Shown: positions 10,161 through 20,311, counted from the stretch's first letter. The stretch is DNA of 64,000 nt from Pseudomonas profundi (GCF_008638305.1 NZ_VTPZ01000003.1:248001-312000); one strand, 5' to 3'. Notes: generated by a model from the sequence alone, not told the origin. Made by a program: numbers and translations.

Positions 10161-11270
10161 TCAGCGACGAGAATAACCGTGCGGAGTCTGTTGCACGAAG
10201 CCTTCCAATTCAAGCTCGAGCAGACCTTGCAGGACCTGTTGCACCGGCAACCCACTGTGTTGGCTGAGCCAATCCGCGCTGACCGGCTCATGACTCAACC
10301 ATTTATCCAGCGGATGATCTGTCTCGCTCGTCCCGTTGCGGGTGGCAGGTTCAGCAAGGGCGGCAGTAAGCGGTACGCGCAAGACGTCGAGTACATCCTG
10401 GACAGTCTCGACCAGCGTAGCGCCGTCACGGAGCAGGCGGTGGCAGCCGCGCGCCTGGGTGTTATGAATCGAGCCGGGCATGGCAAATACTTCGCGGTTC
10501 TGCTCGAGTGCCAGGCGTGCGGTGATCAACGAGCCACTGTTGAGGCTGGCCTCGACCACCAGCGTGCCCAGACTCAGGCCGCTGATGATCCGGTTGCGCC
10601 TGGGAAATTGGCTGGCATGCGGCCCCATAGCCGGTGCCAATTCCGAGACAAGCGCACCGCCATTGGCCAGGATGTCGTCCGCCAGTCTGCGATGACGCTT
10701 GGGATAACAATTATCCAGCCCCGTGCCCCAGACAGCGATGGTCTGGCCAGAGACATCAAGCGCGCCCTGATGACAGGCGCCGTCGATACCCAGAGCCATT
10801 CCGCTGGTCACTACCAACCCGCTCTCGGTAAAGCTACGCGCAAAGGCTCTGGCCGTCGCGGCGCCATGTGGCCCGGGATGCCGGGTGCCGACCATGGCCA
10901 GCTGCGGGTCCTTCAATAACAAGGGATTACCGCGGACAAAGAGCACCGGTGGCGGATCGGCAATCTCGCGCAGTAATGGCGGATAGTCCGGTGATTCACG
11001 GTACAACAGGTGACAACCGGGCGCTTCAAGCCAGGCCAACGCAGCATCGATACGGCCGAGTATTTCGTTATCGCCTTGTTGCAGCTTCTGGATGCCGTCT
11101 TGCAGCCCGGCGCTCACACCCAGGCGTTGCAGGGTCATAAAATCAGCATCGAGGGCTTCGACGGCGGACGGGAAGTAACTGAGCAGACGCTTGAGGGATC
11201 GAGACCCGAGACCATCGAGCATGGACAGGGCGAGCCAGGCCTGTCGCGGATCGGACAGCTGAATAGCCAT
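10161..11270 (-). CDS. dprA: DNA processing protein DprA
   Basis: This 369-residue protein has an N-terminal SAM/HhH-like region, a Rossmann-like DprA core and a C-terminal winged-helix segment (DWLSQHSGLPVQQVLQGLLELE). Core motifs include MVGTRHPGPHGA, SGMALGIDGACHQGAL, GTGLDNCYPKRH and FPRRNRIISGLS. DprA loads RecA on incoming single-stranded DNA in natural transformation. A family A inverted-repeat element ends about 30 bases upstream of the start codon, between dprA and the preceding lysM gene on the same strand. Confidence 0.94.
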   Translation of the reverse strand: MAIQLSDPRQAWLALSMLDGLGSRSLKRLLSYFPSAVEALDADFMTLQRLGVSAGLQDGIQKLQQGDNEILGRIDAALAWLEAPGCHLLYRESPDYPPLLREIADPPPVLFVRGNPLLLKDPQLAMVGTRHPGPHGAATARAFARSFTESGLVVTSGMALGIDGACHQGALDVSGQTIAVWGTGLDNCYPKRHRRLADDILANGGALVSELAPAMGPHASQFPRRNRIISGLSLGTLVVEASLNSGSLITARLALEQNREVFAMPGSIHNTQARGCHRLLRDGATLVETVQDVLDVLRVPLTAALAEPATRNGTSETDHPLDKWLSHEPVSADWLSQHSGLPVQQVLQGLLELELEGFVQQTPHGYSRR

Positions 11271-11290
11271 GGATCATCCTTGATAAAAAA

Positions 11291-11463
11291 GCGGCGCCTA
11301 GGGTCTGTTCCCGTTTCATCGCGAGCCGCGTTGCTGTGTCAAATGGCGCCAGGCAAGGCGCGGGACGCAGGTAATGGTTGTTCCCTTGCCAAGTCCCGCA
11401 ACGCCGCATGGCGTCATTTGCCACGCAACCCGATGAAACGGGAACAGACCCTTAAGGCGCCGC
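11291..11463 (-). repeat. Family A inverted-repeat element, copy 1 (short form)
   Basis: The core element (11300-11452, 153 bp) has identical 22-base terminal inverted repeats beginning AGGGTCTGTTCCCGTTTCAT. Further inverted sequence flanks it: GCGGCGCC at 11291-11298 and GGCGCCGC at 11456-11463. Internal arms pair almost throughout (for example GGCAAGG with CCTTGCC), so the whole unit can fold as one long hairpin. In reverse complement it matches the right half of the copies at 20312 and 23787, and it lacks their roughly 200-base inner module. It lies between lysM and dprA. Confidence 0.8.
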
Positions 11464-11475
11464 TACATTCAGTTT

Positions 11476-12501
11476 CTAGGGATTGCGGACCTTGTCCATG
11501 ATCGCCAGCTGGCGACTGGCATTGAGTACGATTCCGTAGCTCATGCGTTCGTAGACGCGGAACACCATCAGCAAGCCGCCGCGCTCGTCGGGCAGTTGAA
11601 CCTGGTTGTTCTGAATGCGATCGCGGACCACTTCGCCGGTCTTGTAGATCGCCAGCACGTTCCCTTCTTTCAGGCCATCGACCGCACCCTTGTTCAGCAA
11701 TACGACATCGTACTGACCAATCTGGGTGACACCGTTTGGCACGTCGAGAATCAGTCCATTCACTTCCTGGTCCGGATCGCTCGGGAAGAAAGTGGAGGAT
11801 ACGGCGCGTTCTTCGGTTTCCATCAAGCGGTCGCCAACCCGAACTTCCTGGCGGCTGCGCGTGATGTTGAGCGTAGTGATATCCCGCTCCGAGCCCATGA
11901 CCTGGCCGTTGCCGATTTCCTGCACATGAATACCGAGGAATTCGCCGCTCTCCGGATCGGTATAGGACCGGCCGCGCCGGTAAATACCATAGGCCGCTAC
12001 GTCATTTTCTGTGTCACCCCGGGCATAGACCCGGTTACCGGCGCCGGCAACAACGCTTTCCGCTTCGCCGCCGATCACGTAGGGCGCTTGCTCCAGTAGC
12101 TCTTCAGTGTCGAGGATGCGGCCGGCCCGCAGGAAGGCATTGATCGCTTCCAGCGGAATGGTCGGGATTGCTTCGGCAACCGGACGGGAGCGTATGGTAG
12201 GGGACAGTTTGATGGTACCGCCCTGCCCACGGTTGACTGTCAGCCGTGGTTGGCCATCAACGTAGACCAGCGAAATGATGTCGCCCGGATAGATCAGATG
12301 GGGATTGTCGATTTGCGGATTGGCATGCCAGATTTCTGGCCATTTCCATGGCAGACTGAGGAAACGTCCTGATATGTCCCACAACGTATCGCCCTTCACA
12401 ACCTGATACCGTTCCGGGTGATCTTCCCTGAATACCGACTCCTGCGCTTGAGCTAAAAAGCTCGAAGCCACCAACAGGAGGCCGAGTAATGTTTTCCTCA
12501 T
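11476..12501 (-). CDS. LysM peptidoglycan-binding domain protein
   Basis: This 341-residue exported protein has a signal peptide (MRKTLLGLLLVASSFLAQAQ). A single LysM domain follows at about residues 32-82, with YQVVKGDTLWDISGRFL, WPEIWHANPQI and IYPGDIISL. The rest is a beta-rich region of unknown function. This gene is the usual upstream neighbour of dprA in pseudomonads, and it is divergent from def. The LysM domain implies cell-wall binding. No enzymatic motif is visible. Confidence 0.9.
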   Translation of the reverse strand: MRKTLLGLLLVASSFLAQAQESVFREDHPERYQVVKGDTLWDISGRFLSLPWKWPEIWHANPQIDNPHLIYPGDIISLVYVDGQPRLTVNRGQGGTIKLSPTIRSRPVAEAIPTIPLEAINAFLRAGRILDTEELLEQAPYVIGGEAESVVAGAGNRVYARGDTENDVAAYGIYRRGRSYTDPESGEFLGIHVQEIGNGQVMGSERDITTLNITRSRQEVRVGDRLMETEERAVSSTFFPSDPDQEVNGLILDVPNGVTQIGQYDVVLLNKGAVDGLKEGNVLAIYKTGEVVRDRIQNNQVQLPDERGGLLMVFRVYERMSYGIVLNASRQLAIMDKVRNP

Positions 12502-12649
12502 GACACGAATCCCTTTATTATGTAGGTCAGCACCCGAGGTCTGAGTACATACTCCTGCGCTACGAGGAGCCAGACCCGCTTTATTTCCTAGCTGCGATCA
12601 TCTTAGCAGCACAACTTATATCTGATCCACAAGTGCATCACAAACCGAT
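12502..12649. promoter_or_regulatory. Divergent lysM-def promoter region
   Basis: This 148-base region lies between divergent start codons and must hold both promoters. It is AT-richer than its flanks, with ACAACTTATATCTGATCC near 12610 as a possible def-proximal promoter element. No specific operator was recognised. Confidence 0.4.
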
Positions 12650-13162
12650 ATGGCCATATTAAATATTCTTGAATTTCCTGATCCGCGGCTGCGTACTGTC
12701 GCCCAACCGGTAGTCGAAGTAGACGACGGGGTGCGCCAACTGATCAGCGATATGTTCGAAACCATGTACGCAGCGCCCGGGATTGGCCTGGCTGCGACTC
12801 AGGTCAATGTGCATCAGCGGATTGTGGTCATTGATGTGTCCGAAAATCTGGACGAGCCGATGGTGTTCATCAACCCGGAATTCGAGCCTCTGACCGAGGA
12901 CCTGGAGGAGATGCAGGAAGGCTGTCTGTCCGTGCCCGGTTTTTACGAAACCGTCACGCGTCCGGAACGCGTGCGGGTGAAGGCCCTGGATCGCGATGGC
13001 AAACCCTTCGAACAGGTTTGCGAAGGCCTGCTTGCGGTATGTATCCAGCATGAATGCGATCACCTGAACGGCAAGCTGTTTGTCGACTATCTTTCCAATC
13101 TCAAGCGCGACCGCATTCGCAAGAAGCTGGAAAAGCAGCATAAACTGCAGGCCAACGGCTGA
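12650..13162 (+). CDS. def: Peptide deformylase
   Basis: This 170-residue metalloenzyme removes the formyl group from nascent N-terminal methionine. All three family motifs are present: GIGLAATQ at 44-51, EGCLS at 90-94 with metal ligand Cys92, and QHECDH with ligands His134 and His138 and catalytic Glu135. The length is that of class I Gram-negative deformylases. It is followed by fmt, the enzyme that adds the formyl group to initiator tRNA, with a terminator-like hairpin between them. Confidence 0.97.
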   Translation: MAILNILEFPDPRLRTVAQPVVEVDDGVRQLISDMFETMYAAPGIGLAATQVNVHQRIVVIDVSENLDEPMVFINPEFEPLTEDLEEMQEGCLSVPGFYETVTRPERVRVKALDRDGKPFEQVCEGLLAVCIQHECDHLNGKLFVDYLSNLKRDRIRKKLEKQHKLQANG

Positions 13163-13188
13163 ACACGTGGGTCTGCCTGGATAGTCTC

Positions 13189-13216
13189 AAGGCTTGCTTC
13201 GGCAAGCCTTTTCTTT
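13189..13216 (+). terminator. Terminator-like hairpin between def and fmt
   Basis: A perfect 9-bp stem, AAGGCTTGC with loop TTCG and GCAAGCCTT, is followed by TTCTTT. It ends only 11 bases before the fmt start codon, so it could attenuate transcription into fmt or limit read-through from def. Confidence 0.7.
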
Positions 13217-13226
13217 ACGGATCCCC

Positions 13227-14180
13227 ATGAAAGCGTCAGACCTTCGCATCATCTTCGCCGGCACCCCCGAGTTTGCCGCTGCTCATCTTGGCGCCTTTAT
13301 CGAGCAGGGCCTGAATATCGTGGCGGTCTATTCCCAGCCTGACCGACCTGCGGGCCGCGGACACAAGCTCACGCAAAGCGCGGTTAAACAGCTTGCGCTG
13401 AAACACGGACTGCCGGTCTACCAGCCACAAACGCTGAAGAATGCTGATAGCCAGGCTGAGATGGCTGCGCTCAAACCGGATCTGCTGGTGGTCGTCGCCT
13501 ACGGATTGATATTGCCGCAGGCGGTACTGGACATCCCGCGTCTGGGCTGTATCAACAGCCATGCATCGTTGCTGCCACGCTGGCGTGGCGCAGCACCCAT
13601 CCAGCGTGCGATCGAAGCAGGCGACAGCGAATCAGGCGTGACCGTCATGCAAATGGAAGCAGGACTGGACACCGGCCCTATGCTGCTCAAAGCCACAACG
13701 CCCATCAGCTCTGAAGACACCGGCGGTAGCTTGCACGACCGGCTTGCCATGATAGGTCCGACGGCAGTAACCGCCGTGATCGACCAGCTGGCCAAAGGTG
13801 AGGCAGCGCCCGAGATACAGGATGACAGCCTGGCAACCTACGCGCACAAACTCGGCAAGAGTGATGCACGTATCGATTGGACCCGTTCAGCAACCGAGCT
13901 TGATCGCATAGTCCGTGCATTCAATCCCTGGCCACTGGCGCATGCCCGCTGGAATGACCAGCCACTCAAGATATGGGCTGCGCGGCCAGAAGCTGGCGCG
14001 GGGGCTGCGGGAGAAGTCCTTGCGGTAGACAAGAGCGGTTTATTGGTCGCCTGTGGCGAGGGCGCGCTGCGTCTGACGCGGGTGCAGTTGCCCGGCGGCA
14101 AGCCGCTGGCCTTTGCTGATCTATACAACGCGCGACGCGACCACTTCACGCCTGGCCTGACCCTGGAAAACGGCCAGTGA
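13227..14180 (+). CDS. fmt: Methionyl-tRNA formyltransferase
   Basis: This 317-residue enzyme uses 10-formyl-THF to formylate initiator Met-tRNA. The N-terminal domain shows [23 protein letters not shown] and the signature [18 protein letters not shown]. The C-terminal OB-like domain covers about the last 110 residues. I chose the ATG at 13227 because translation from it begins at the usual family N-terminus. An upstream in-frame start at 13194 lies within the def-fmt hairpin. The stop overlaps the rsmB GTG start. Confidence 0.97.
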   Translation: MKASDLRIIFAGTPEFAAAHLGAFIEQGLNIVAVYSQPDRPAGRGHKLTQSAVKQLALKHGLPVYQPQTLKNADSQAEMAALKPDLLVVVAYGLILPQAVLDIPRLGCINSHASLLPRWRGAAPIQRAIEAGDSESGVTVMQMEAGLDTGPMLLKATTPISSEDTGGSLHDRLAMIGPTAVTAVIDQLAKGEAAPEIQDDSLATYAHKLGKSDARIDWTRSATELDRIVRAFNPWPLAHARWNDQPLKIWAARPEAGAGAAGEVLAVDKSGLLVACGEGALRLTRVQLPGGKPLAFADLYNARRDHFTPGLTLENGQ

Positions 14181-15529
14181 GTCCGCGCCTGGCGGCGGCC
14201 AACGCACTGGCGCTGGTCATGGCCGGCAAGGCTTCGCTCGGTACCAGCCTTCCGGGCCAGCTGAAGCAGGTTGCCCCACGTGATCACGCACTGACTCAGG
14301 AACTGGCCTTTGGCACCGCGCGCTGGTTCTTTCGCCTCGAAGCGCTGGCCAACCGCCTGCTGGATAAACCGCTCAAGGCCGCTGACCGTGACCTCCAGGC
14401 ACTGTTGCTGGTCGGCCTGTATCAGCTGTTCTACACCCGCGTTCCAGCCCACGCTGCCATCGATGAAACCGTCAGTGCCGCCAAAACCCTGAGAAAACCC
14501 TGGGCCAAAGGGATGCTCAACGCCGTGCTGCGACGCGCGCAGCGCGAGTCCGAAGAGCTGTTTGCCGACATGGCACGCGATCCGGTGGTCCGCCTGGCCC
14601 ATCCACGCTGGTTACAAAAGCAGCTCAAGGCCGACTGGCCGCAGCATTGGGAAGCCATCTGCGAGGCGAACAACGCCCATCCACCCATGACGTTGCGCAT
14701 CAACCAGCGCCAGACCGAGCGTTCGGCTTACCTGCAACAGCTTGAAAAGGCTGGCATTACCGCCGAGGCCTGTCTTCACAGCCCAGTGGGTATCCGCTTG
14801 CTGCAGCCCTGCGACGTTCAGCTATTACCAGGCTTCGCCGAGGGTCTGGTCAGCGTGCAGGATGAAGCGGCGCAACTGGCCGCTCCATTACTGGAAGCCA
14901 GACCTGGCGACCGGGTACTGGATGCCTGCTGCGCCCCGGGTGGTAAAACCTGCCACACGCTTGAGCAACAGCCTGCCCTGAGTGAGCTGGTTGCGCTGGA
15001 TCTCGAGCCGTCGCGCCTGGCACGGGTGCAGGAAAATCTGGACCGACTGGGCCTGACGGCCACGCTCAAAGCGGCGGATGCCCGCGATCTGGATGCTTGG
15101 TGGGACGGTATACCGTTCAACCGTATCCTGCTCGACGCACCCTGTTCCGCAACCGGCGTGATTCGTCGTCACCCGGATATCAAGTTGGCAAGACAGCCGG
15201 CCGATATAAGTGAACTGGCGACGCTACAAGGGAGCCTGCTCGATGCCATGTGGCAAACGCTGGAGGTCGGCGGCATTCTGGTTTACGCCACCTGTTCGGT
15301 CCTACCGGAAGAAAATACCCGCGTAGTGGAGGCGTTCCTGCAGCGCGAACCCAGTGCCAGGGAATTGTCGATTGCCGTAGATTACGGCGAACCGCAGCCG
15401 TGCGGCCGGCAACTTCTACCGCAGCCGAACGGTCATGATGGCTTTTATCTGGCCAAACTGGTCAAAATAGCCGCCAGTACCCGCCGCGGTCGTTTTCCCA
15501 CTGAAGATAAGGAGCCGTCTGCGTCATGA
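14177..15529 (+). CDS. rsmB: 16S rRNA (cytosine-967-C5)-methyltransferase
   Basis: This 450-residue protein has an N-terminal NusB-like RNA-binding domain (residues about 1-140) and a C-terminal SAM-dependent m5C methyltransferase domain. Motifs seen are [15 protein letters not shown] (SAM site), [17 protein letters not shown] (motif IV with its catalytic-cycle Cys) and VYATCSV (motif VI Cys). Translation starts at GTG, overlapping the fmt stop. It overlaps trkA by four bases, giving a coupled fmt-rsmB-trkA operon as in Pseudomonas. Confidence 0.95.
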   Translation: MSPRLAAANALALVMAGKASLGTSLPGQLKQVAPRDHALTQELAFGTARWFFRLEALANRLLDKPLKAADRDLQALLLVGLYQLFYTRVPAHAAIDETVSAAKTLRKPWAKGMLNAVLRRAQRESEELFADMARDPVVRLAHPRWLQKQLKADWPQHWEAICEANNAHPPMTLRINQRQTERSAYLQQLEKAGITAEACLHSPVGIRLLQPCDVQLLPGFAEGLVSVQDEAAQLAAPLLEARPGDRVLDACCAPGGKTCHTLEQQPALSELVALDLEPSRLARVQENLDRLGLTATLKAADARDLDAWWDGIPFNRILLDAPCSATGVIRRHPDIKLARQPADISELATLQGSLLDAMWQTLEVGGILVYATCSVLPEENTRVVEAFLQREPSARELSIAVDYGEPQPCGRQLLPQPNGHDGFYLAKLVKIAASTRRGRFPTEDKEPSAS

Positions 15530-16899
15530 AGATCATTATTCTCGGCGCCGGACAGGTGGGCAGCAGCCTGGCAACAGAACTGTCCAGCGAGGCCAATGAC
15601 ATCACCGTGATCGATACCGATACGGTGCGCCTGCGCGATCTGAGTGATCGGCTGGACATTCGCACCGTGGTTGGCCGTGGTTCGTTTCCTACCATCTTGC
15701 GCCACGCCGGTGCTGATGACGCCGACATGCTGATCGCGGTGACCAGTAGCGACGAGACGAACATGATCGCCTGTCAGGTCGCCTACACGCTGTTCCGTAC
15801 GCCGACCAAGATCGCGCGTATACGTGAGTCGGCCTATCTCACGCGTGGTGGGCTGTTTCACAACGATGCGGTGCCGATTGATGTATTGATCAGCCCTGAG
15901 CAGGCAGTAACCACCTACATCAAGCGTCTGATCGAGAATCCCGGCGCGTTGCAGGTACTCGACTTCGCGGAAGGCAAGGTGCAGCTGGTAGCCGTACGAG
16001 CCTATTACGGCGGGCCGCTGGTGGGTCAGGAGTTGCGCTTCTTGCGTCAGCACATGCCCGGCGTCGAGACGCGGGTCGCCGCGATTTTCCGCCGGGATCG
16101 CCCAATCATCCCCAAGGGCGACACCGTAATCGAGGCAGATGATGAAGTATTTTTCGTCGCCGCCACGCCGGACATACGCGCGGTGATGAGCGAACTACGG
16201 CGCCTTGATCGCACCAACAAACGGGTGCTTATTGCCGGTGGCGGCAACATCGGCGAACGCCTCGCCGAGGCCATGGAGACTCGCTACCAGGTCAAGATCA
16301 TCGAGAAGAACAAGGCTCGGGCGGACTACCTGGCGCAAAACCTCGACCGCGCCATTGTTCTGCACGGCAGCGCCTCGGACAAGGAACTGCTGATCGAGGA
16401 GAACATCGAGGAAGTCGATATTTTCTGTGCGGTCACCAACGATGACGAAGCCAATATCATGTCCTCGATGCTGGCCAAGCGGATGGGCGCGCGCAAGGTC
16501 ATGGCTCTGATCAACAATCCGGCCTATGTCGATCTGGTACAGGGCGGCGAAATTGATATCGCCATCTCGCCCTCCCAGGCGACCATCGGCACCCTGCTTG
16601 CACACGTACGGCGGGGCGATATCGTCAACGTGCACTCGTTGCGACGCGGTGCGGCGGAGGCGATCGAAGCCGTGGCGCACGGCGATTCTCGCTCGTCCAA
16701 GGTGGTTGGTCGCGCCATTGGCGACATTGACCTGCCGCCCGGTACCACCATTGGTGCCATCGTACGTAGCGACAAGGTGCTGATTGCCCGCGACGCTACC
16801 GTGATCGAATCCGAGGACCACGTGATCATGTTCGTGATCGACAAGAAACATATTCGCGATGTCGAGCGCCTGTTCCAGGTCGGGCTGACATTTCTCTAA
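15526..16899 (+). CDS. trkA: Trk potassium uptake NAD-binding subunit
   Basis: This 457-residue peripheral membrane protein has two tandem RCK modules. The first nucleotide site is [13 protein letters not shown] near residue 4, and the second is [15 protein letters not shown] near residue 234. Each is followed by a TrkA-C subdomain. TrkA binds NAD(H) or ATP and gates the TrkH channel. It is followed 13 bases later by trkH, its membrane partner. Confidence 0.96.
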   Translation: MKIIILGAGQVGSSLATELSSEANDITVIDTDTVRLRDLSDRLDIRTVVGRGSFPTILRHAGADDADMLIAVTSSDETNMIACQVAYTLFRTPTKIARIRESAYLTRGGLFHNDAVPIDVLISPEQAVTTYIKRLIENPGALQVLDFAEGKVQLVAVRAYYGGPLVGQELRFLRQHMPGVETRVAAIFRRDRPIIPKGDTVIEADDEVFFVAATPDIRAVMSELRRLDRTNKRVLIAGGGNIGERLAEAMETRYQVKIIEKNKARADYLAQNLDRAIVLHGSASDKELLIEENIEEVDIFCAVTNDDEANIMSSMLAKRMGARKVMALINNPAYVDLVQGGEIDIAISPSQATIGTLLAHVRRGDIVNVHSLRRGAAEAIEAVAHGDSRSSKVVGRAIGDIDLPPGTTIGAIVRSDKVLIARDATVIESEDHVIMFVIDKKHIRDVERLFQVGLTFL

Positions 16900-16912
16900 G
16901 GTAACCGACCCC

Positions 16913-18361
16913 ATGCAGTATCCACAGATCCAGCGCATCATCGGTATTTTGCTGATGTTGTTCTCCACCAGCATGCTCCCCTCGGCGGGGGTGGGCTGGT
17001 TCTATGGCGAGCATGCCCGCGAGGCCTTCGTCACCGGCTTTCTGATTACCTTTGCATTCGGCTTTCTGGCCTGGCTTCCGGTTCGTGGCAGACGCAACGA
17101 ACTGCGTACCCGCGACGGTTATCTGATTACCGTACTGTTCTGGCTGGTTCTCGGGCTGTTCGGCGCGGTGCCGTTATATCTGCTGGATATGCCGGATCTG
17201 AGCGTAGCCAATGCGGTGTTTGAATCCTTCTCCGGTCTCACGACAACGGGCGCCACGGTCATCACGGGGCTGGATACCCTGCCGCGTGCCTTGCTGTTCT
17301 ACCGTCAACAACTGCAATGGTTTGGCGGCATGGGGATTATCGTACTGGCGGTGGCCATTCTGCCGCTGCTGGGCGTCGGTGGCATGCAGCTGTATCGCGC
17401 CGAGATGCCCGGGCCGCTGAAAGAGAACAAGCTGACGCCGCGGATTGCCGAGACCGCCAAGGTGCTGTGGCTGATCTACACCGGGCTCACGGTGGCCTGT
17501 GCGCTGGCTTACTGGGCAGCGGGAATGGAGCCATTCGACGCCATCGGTCACAGCTTTTCAACGGTAGCGATCGGCGGATTTTCTACCCATGATCTGAGTA
17601 TCGGCTACTACGATAGTCCACTGATCGAGCTGATCTGCATGGTGTTTCTGGTCATCTCGGGCATCAACTTCGCCTTGCATTTTCTGGCGTGGCGTTTTCG
17701 CTCACTGAAAAGCTATTGGCACGATCCGGAATGCCGCTCGTATCTGTTGATTCTGGTCGCGCTGTTTGTGGTGTGCTGCGCCATGCTGATCCACGTCGAG
17801 TATTACGATACCTGGACCTCAATCCGCTACGGTGCCTTCCAGACGATTTCGATTGCCACAACGGCAGGTTTCAGTGTCACCGATTTTTCAGTCTGGCCGA
17901 CAGTGCTGCCGTTCCTGTTGCTTTACGCCAGTTTCATCGGCGCCTGCGCAGGCTCCACTGGCGGTGGGATGAAGGTGATCCGCGTGATCCTGCTATACAA
18001 GCAGGGCACACGTGAAACGAAACGCTTGCTGCACCCGCACGGGGTGTTCCCGGTCAAGCTTGGCAACAAGCCGGTGCCAGACCGGGTCGTAGAAGCTGTA
18101 TGGGGGTTCTGTGCGGTGTACGTGTTCGCCTTTGCCGTCATGTTTCTGATTCTGCTCGGCACTGGCCTGGACTTCGTCACCGCCTTTTCGGCACTGGCCG
18201 CCTGTATCAATAACCTGGGGCCGGGGCTGGGGGACGTATCAGCGCACTACGGGGACCTCTCGGCCACGGTGAAATGGATACTCAGCTTCGCCATGTTGTT
18301 GGGCCGACTTGAGGTCTTTACGCTGATCATCCTGCTGACTCCGATGTTCTGGCGTCGTTGA
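16913..18361 (+). CDS. trkH: Trk potassium transporter membrane subunit
   Basis: This 482-residue polytopic inner-membrane protein of the TrkH/KtrB superfamily has four pseudo-repeats. Selectivity-filter-like loops are recognisable, such as SGLTTTGATVITGLD, FSTVAIGGFSTHD, IATTAGFSVTDF and AACINNLGPGLGDV. It carries potassium ions with TrkA bound on the cytoplasmic side. The gene is convergent with the downstream pilZ gene, and a hairpin lies between them. Confidence 0.96.
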   Translation: MQYPQIQRIIGILLMLFSTSMLPSAGVGWFYGEHAREAFVTGFLITFAFGFLAWLPVRGRRNELRTRDGYLITVLFWLVLGLFGAVPLYLLDMPDLSVANAVFESFSGLTTTGATVITGLDTLPRALLFYRQQLQWFGGMGIIVLAVAILPLLGVGGMQLYRAEMPGPLKENKLTPRIAETAKVLWLIYTGLTVACALAYWAAGMEPFDAIGHSFSTVAIGGFSTHDLSIGYYDSPLIELICMVFLVISGINFALHFLAWRFRSLKSYWHDPECRSYLLILVALFVVCCAMLIHVEYYDTWTSIRYGAFQTISIATTAGFSVTDFSVWPTVLPFLLLYASFIGACAGSTGGGMKVIRVILLYKQGTRETKRLLHPHGVFPVKLGNKPVPDRVVEAVWGFCAVYVFAFAVMFLILLGTGLDFVTAFSALAACINNLGPGLGDVSAHYGDLSATVKWILSFAMLLGRLEVFTLIILLTPMFWRR

Positions 18362-18368
18362 TGACGTG

Positions 18369-18401
18369 AGGATTGCGCAGCTCCGCTAGCTGCGGGATCC
18401 T
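18369..18401. terminator. Hairpin between convergent trkH and pilZ
   Basis: AGGAT and CGCAGCT on the left arm pair with AGCTGCG and ATCCT on the right arm around the loop CCGCT. A small internal bulge is present and no long T tract follows. Its place between convergent stops suggests a bidirectional terminator. Confidence 0.5.
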
Positions 18402-18670
18402 TATTCTTCGTCCAGAAACGCCAGGCCTGCACCCTCGCCGGGGATCACCCGCTGAACAACCATGCGCAGGACCGGCGCCTCGATTGGCATGTCCTGCACT
18501 TGCCCCTGTACTTCGGCGCCAGGCGTCAGCGTCGCCAGATCAGCGTTCTCCACGAACACACCGCCATCGGACAGATCACGCGTCTGACCGTACACATCAC
18601 CCAGATCCGGGTGAGTAATCCTGATTCGGCACCGCATCATGGTGCGTGGATATTGACGCTGATTGGCCAT
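18401..18670 (-). CDS. PilZ domain protein
   Basis: This small 89-residue single-domain protein starts at the ATG at 18670, with AGGAG upstream. RQYPRTMMRCRI carries the arginine box and TRDLSDGGVFVEN the DxSxxG motif, so it has both halves of the cyclic-di-GMP-binding PilZ signature. The role is probably c-di-GMP sensing, with unknown partners. A PilZ gene at this place (between trkH and the lipid A acyltransferase gene) is conserved in Pseudomonas. A longer frame starting at 18712 is possible but has a poor start context. Confidence 0.88.
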   Translation of the reverse strand: MANQRQYPRTMMRCRIRITHPDLGDVYGQTRDLSDGGVFVENADLATLTPGAEVQGQVQDMPIEAPVLRMVVQRVIPGEGAGLAFLDEE

Positions 18671-18730
18671 GCTCAAGCTCCTGCTTGTATATTTTGTTAT
18701 CCCTGTGACCACGCATTACCAGCGGGACGC

Positions 18731-19618
18731 TCAGTACCAGCGCTTTTCTCCCGAGGGGCGTTTCTTGAACCGCTTCATGCTCCACATGTACTGGCTTGGC
18801 CATTGACGGACATAGCGCTCGATCACCCCACTCATGGCGGCGACCGCTTCGGTTTCATCATCACTGTATAGCGCCTCGGGTGCCTCTTCGAGAATGACTT
18901 TGAAGCCGCTATGGTCAGGCAAACGAACGCAATGCAGGAACAGGGCTCGCGCCTTGCCCCCCTTGACCAGTCCCGGAACGAATTTACTGGTCAGCGCCTG
19001 GACCGCAAAGAAAGGTACGAAAACACCGCTCTTGAGCGCGGGCTCGGGGTCCGCCGGGATCCCCACCGCACCGCCTTTACGCACCTCACGGATAACATTC
19101 GTAATGCCTTCACGCGTAGAAGCAGCCACCTGGTTGCCCAGCTGGGTGCGCTGACGCCTGAGCAGATCATCCACTGCTTTCTGCTTGGGCGGGCGGTAAA
19201 AAATAAGTGGCGAGCATTGTGAGCAGTAATAGTGATTCAGGACTTCCCAGTTACCCAGATGGCTGGTGATACACACCACACCTTCACCAGCATCCAGAGC
19301 AGCACGCAGCAGGTGCTCGCCCTCGACTTCCTTGACGTAGCTCAGGGTCTTGGAGGGCTTCCACATCCAGGCGCAGGCGCTTTCCGCTACGCTGCGGCCG
19401 GTATTGATCAGCGTCTCGCCGACCAGTGCCTCGCGTTCTTCGGCACTCAACCCGGGCATGCAGTGCGCGAGATTTATACGCACCACTTCCCGGGAGCGGT
19501 TGGGCAGCTTCCAGGTAAGCCAGCCCATGCCTGCACCCAGGCGCTGCGCCCAGCGAAACGGCAGCATGGAAAACAGCCGGAGAAAGCCGACAATCAAAGC
19601 GCCCTTGAGCCGTTCCAC
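18731..19618 (-). CDS. Lipid A biosynthesis acyltransferase (LpxL/HtrB family)
   Basis: This 295-residue inner-membrane acyltransferase of the LpxL/LpxM/HtrB family has the catalytic motif HLGNWE (H-x4-E) near residue 118. It has an N-terminal hydrophobic segment and the family's YRPPKQKAVDDL and GIPADPEP-like stretches. It transfers a secondary acyl chain, probably laurate, to lipid A. The position next to tag and pilZ corresponds to the P. aeruginosa HtrB1 locus, so a lauroyltransferase role is likely, though specificity cannot be proved from sequence. Confidence 0.87.
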   Translation of the reverse strand: MERLKGALIVGFLRLFSMLPFRWAQRLGAGMGWLTWKLPNRSREVVRINLAHCMPGLSAEEREALVGETLINTGRSVAESACAWMWKPSKTLSYVKEVEGEHLLRAALDAGEGVVCITSHLGNWEVLNHYYCSQCSPLIFYRPPKQKAVDDLLRRQRTQLGNQVAASTREGITNVIREVRKGGAVGIPADPEPALKSGVFVPFFAVQALTSKFVPGLVKGGKARALFLHCVRLPDHSGFKVILEEAPEALYSDDETEAVAAMSGVIERYVRQWPSQYMWSMKRFKKRPSGEKRWY

Positions 19619-19687
19619 AAGTAACCCCGCACTGTTTCGAAAAACGCATTGTAAAGGCAGCAGCGCGTCAGGGCGAGATACGCCAAC

Positions 19688-20269
19688 TCATCCGGCGAGC
19701 TCAGGGTAGCGAAAGCAATCGGTCGTATGGTCCATGACCATTCCGGTGGCCTGCATGAAGGCATAACAGATGGTCGGACCGACAAAGGAAAAGCCGGCTT
19801 TCTTCAACGCTTTGCTCATGGCTTCGGCTTCAAGGGTAATGGCCGGCACCTCTGCGAAGCTGCTGAAGTGATTGATGCGTGGCGCGCCGCCGACAAACTG
19901 CCAAAGCCACTGCGCCGGATCGGTCTGCTCCCTGAGAGCCAACCAGGCGCGGGCGTTCTGCCGGGCCGCACTGATTTTCAGCCGATTACGGATGATGCCG
20001 GCATCGTCCATCAGCCGCTGCAGGTCCTGGTCCGTCTGGCTTGCCATGAAGCGGACATCAAAACCGCGGTATATCTCGCGGTAACGCTCGCGCTTCTTGA
20101 GGATGGTGATCCAGGACAAGCCTGCCTGCAATCCGTCCAGCACCAGCTTCTCGAACAGCCGGTCACCATCAAACTCGGGCACACCCCATTCGTTATCATG
20201 GTAAGCCTGATAGACAGGGTCCCCGGAGCACCACTGGCAGCGGGTGATAGGCGGTACAGATGTGTTCAT
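19688..20269 (-). CDS. tag: DNA-3-methyladenine glycosylase I
   Basis: This 193-residue HhH-superfamily glycosylase removes 3-methyladenine from alkylated DNA. The zinc-binding N-terminus is visible as CQWC followed by YHDNEWGVP. GLQAGLSWITILKKRE covers the active-site Glu and Trp helix, and the C-terminal MVMDHTTDCF supplies the His/Cys ligands. It lies between the lipid A acyltransferase gene and glyQS, as in Pseudomonas. A long-form family A repeat follows upstream of its start. Confidence 0.95.
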   Translation of the reverse strand: MNTSVPPITRCQWCSGDPVYQAYHDNEWGVPEFDGDRLFEKLVLDGLQAGLSWITILKKRERYREIYRGFDVRFMASQTDQDLQRLMDDAGIIRNRLKISAARQNARAWLALREQTDPAQWLWQFVGGAPRINHFSSFAEVPAITLEAEAMSKALKKAGFSFVGPTICYAFMQATGMVMDHTTDCFRYPELAG

Positions 20270-20311
20270 GGGGTCTTCGCTGCGTCAGTTGTTAGGGTGC
20301 CAGTGTAGCTT

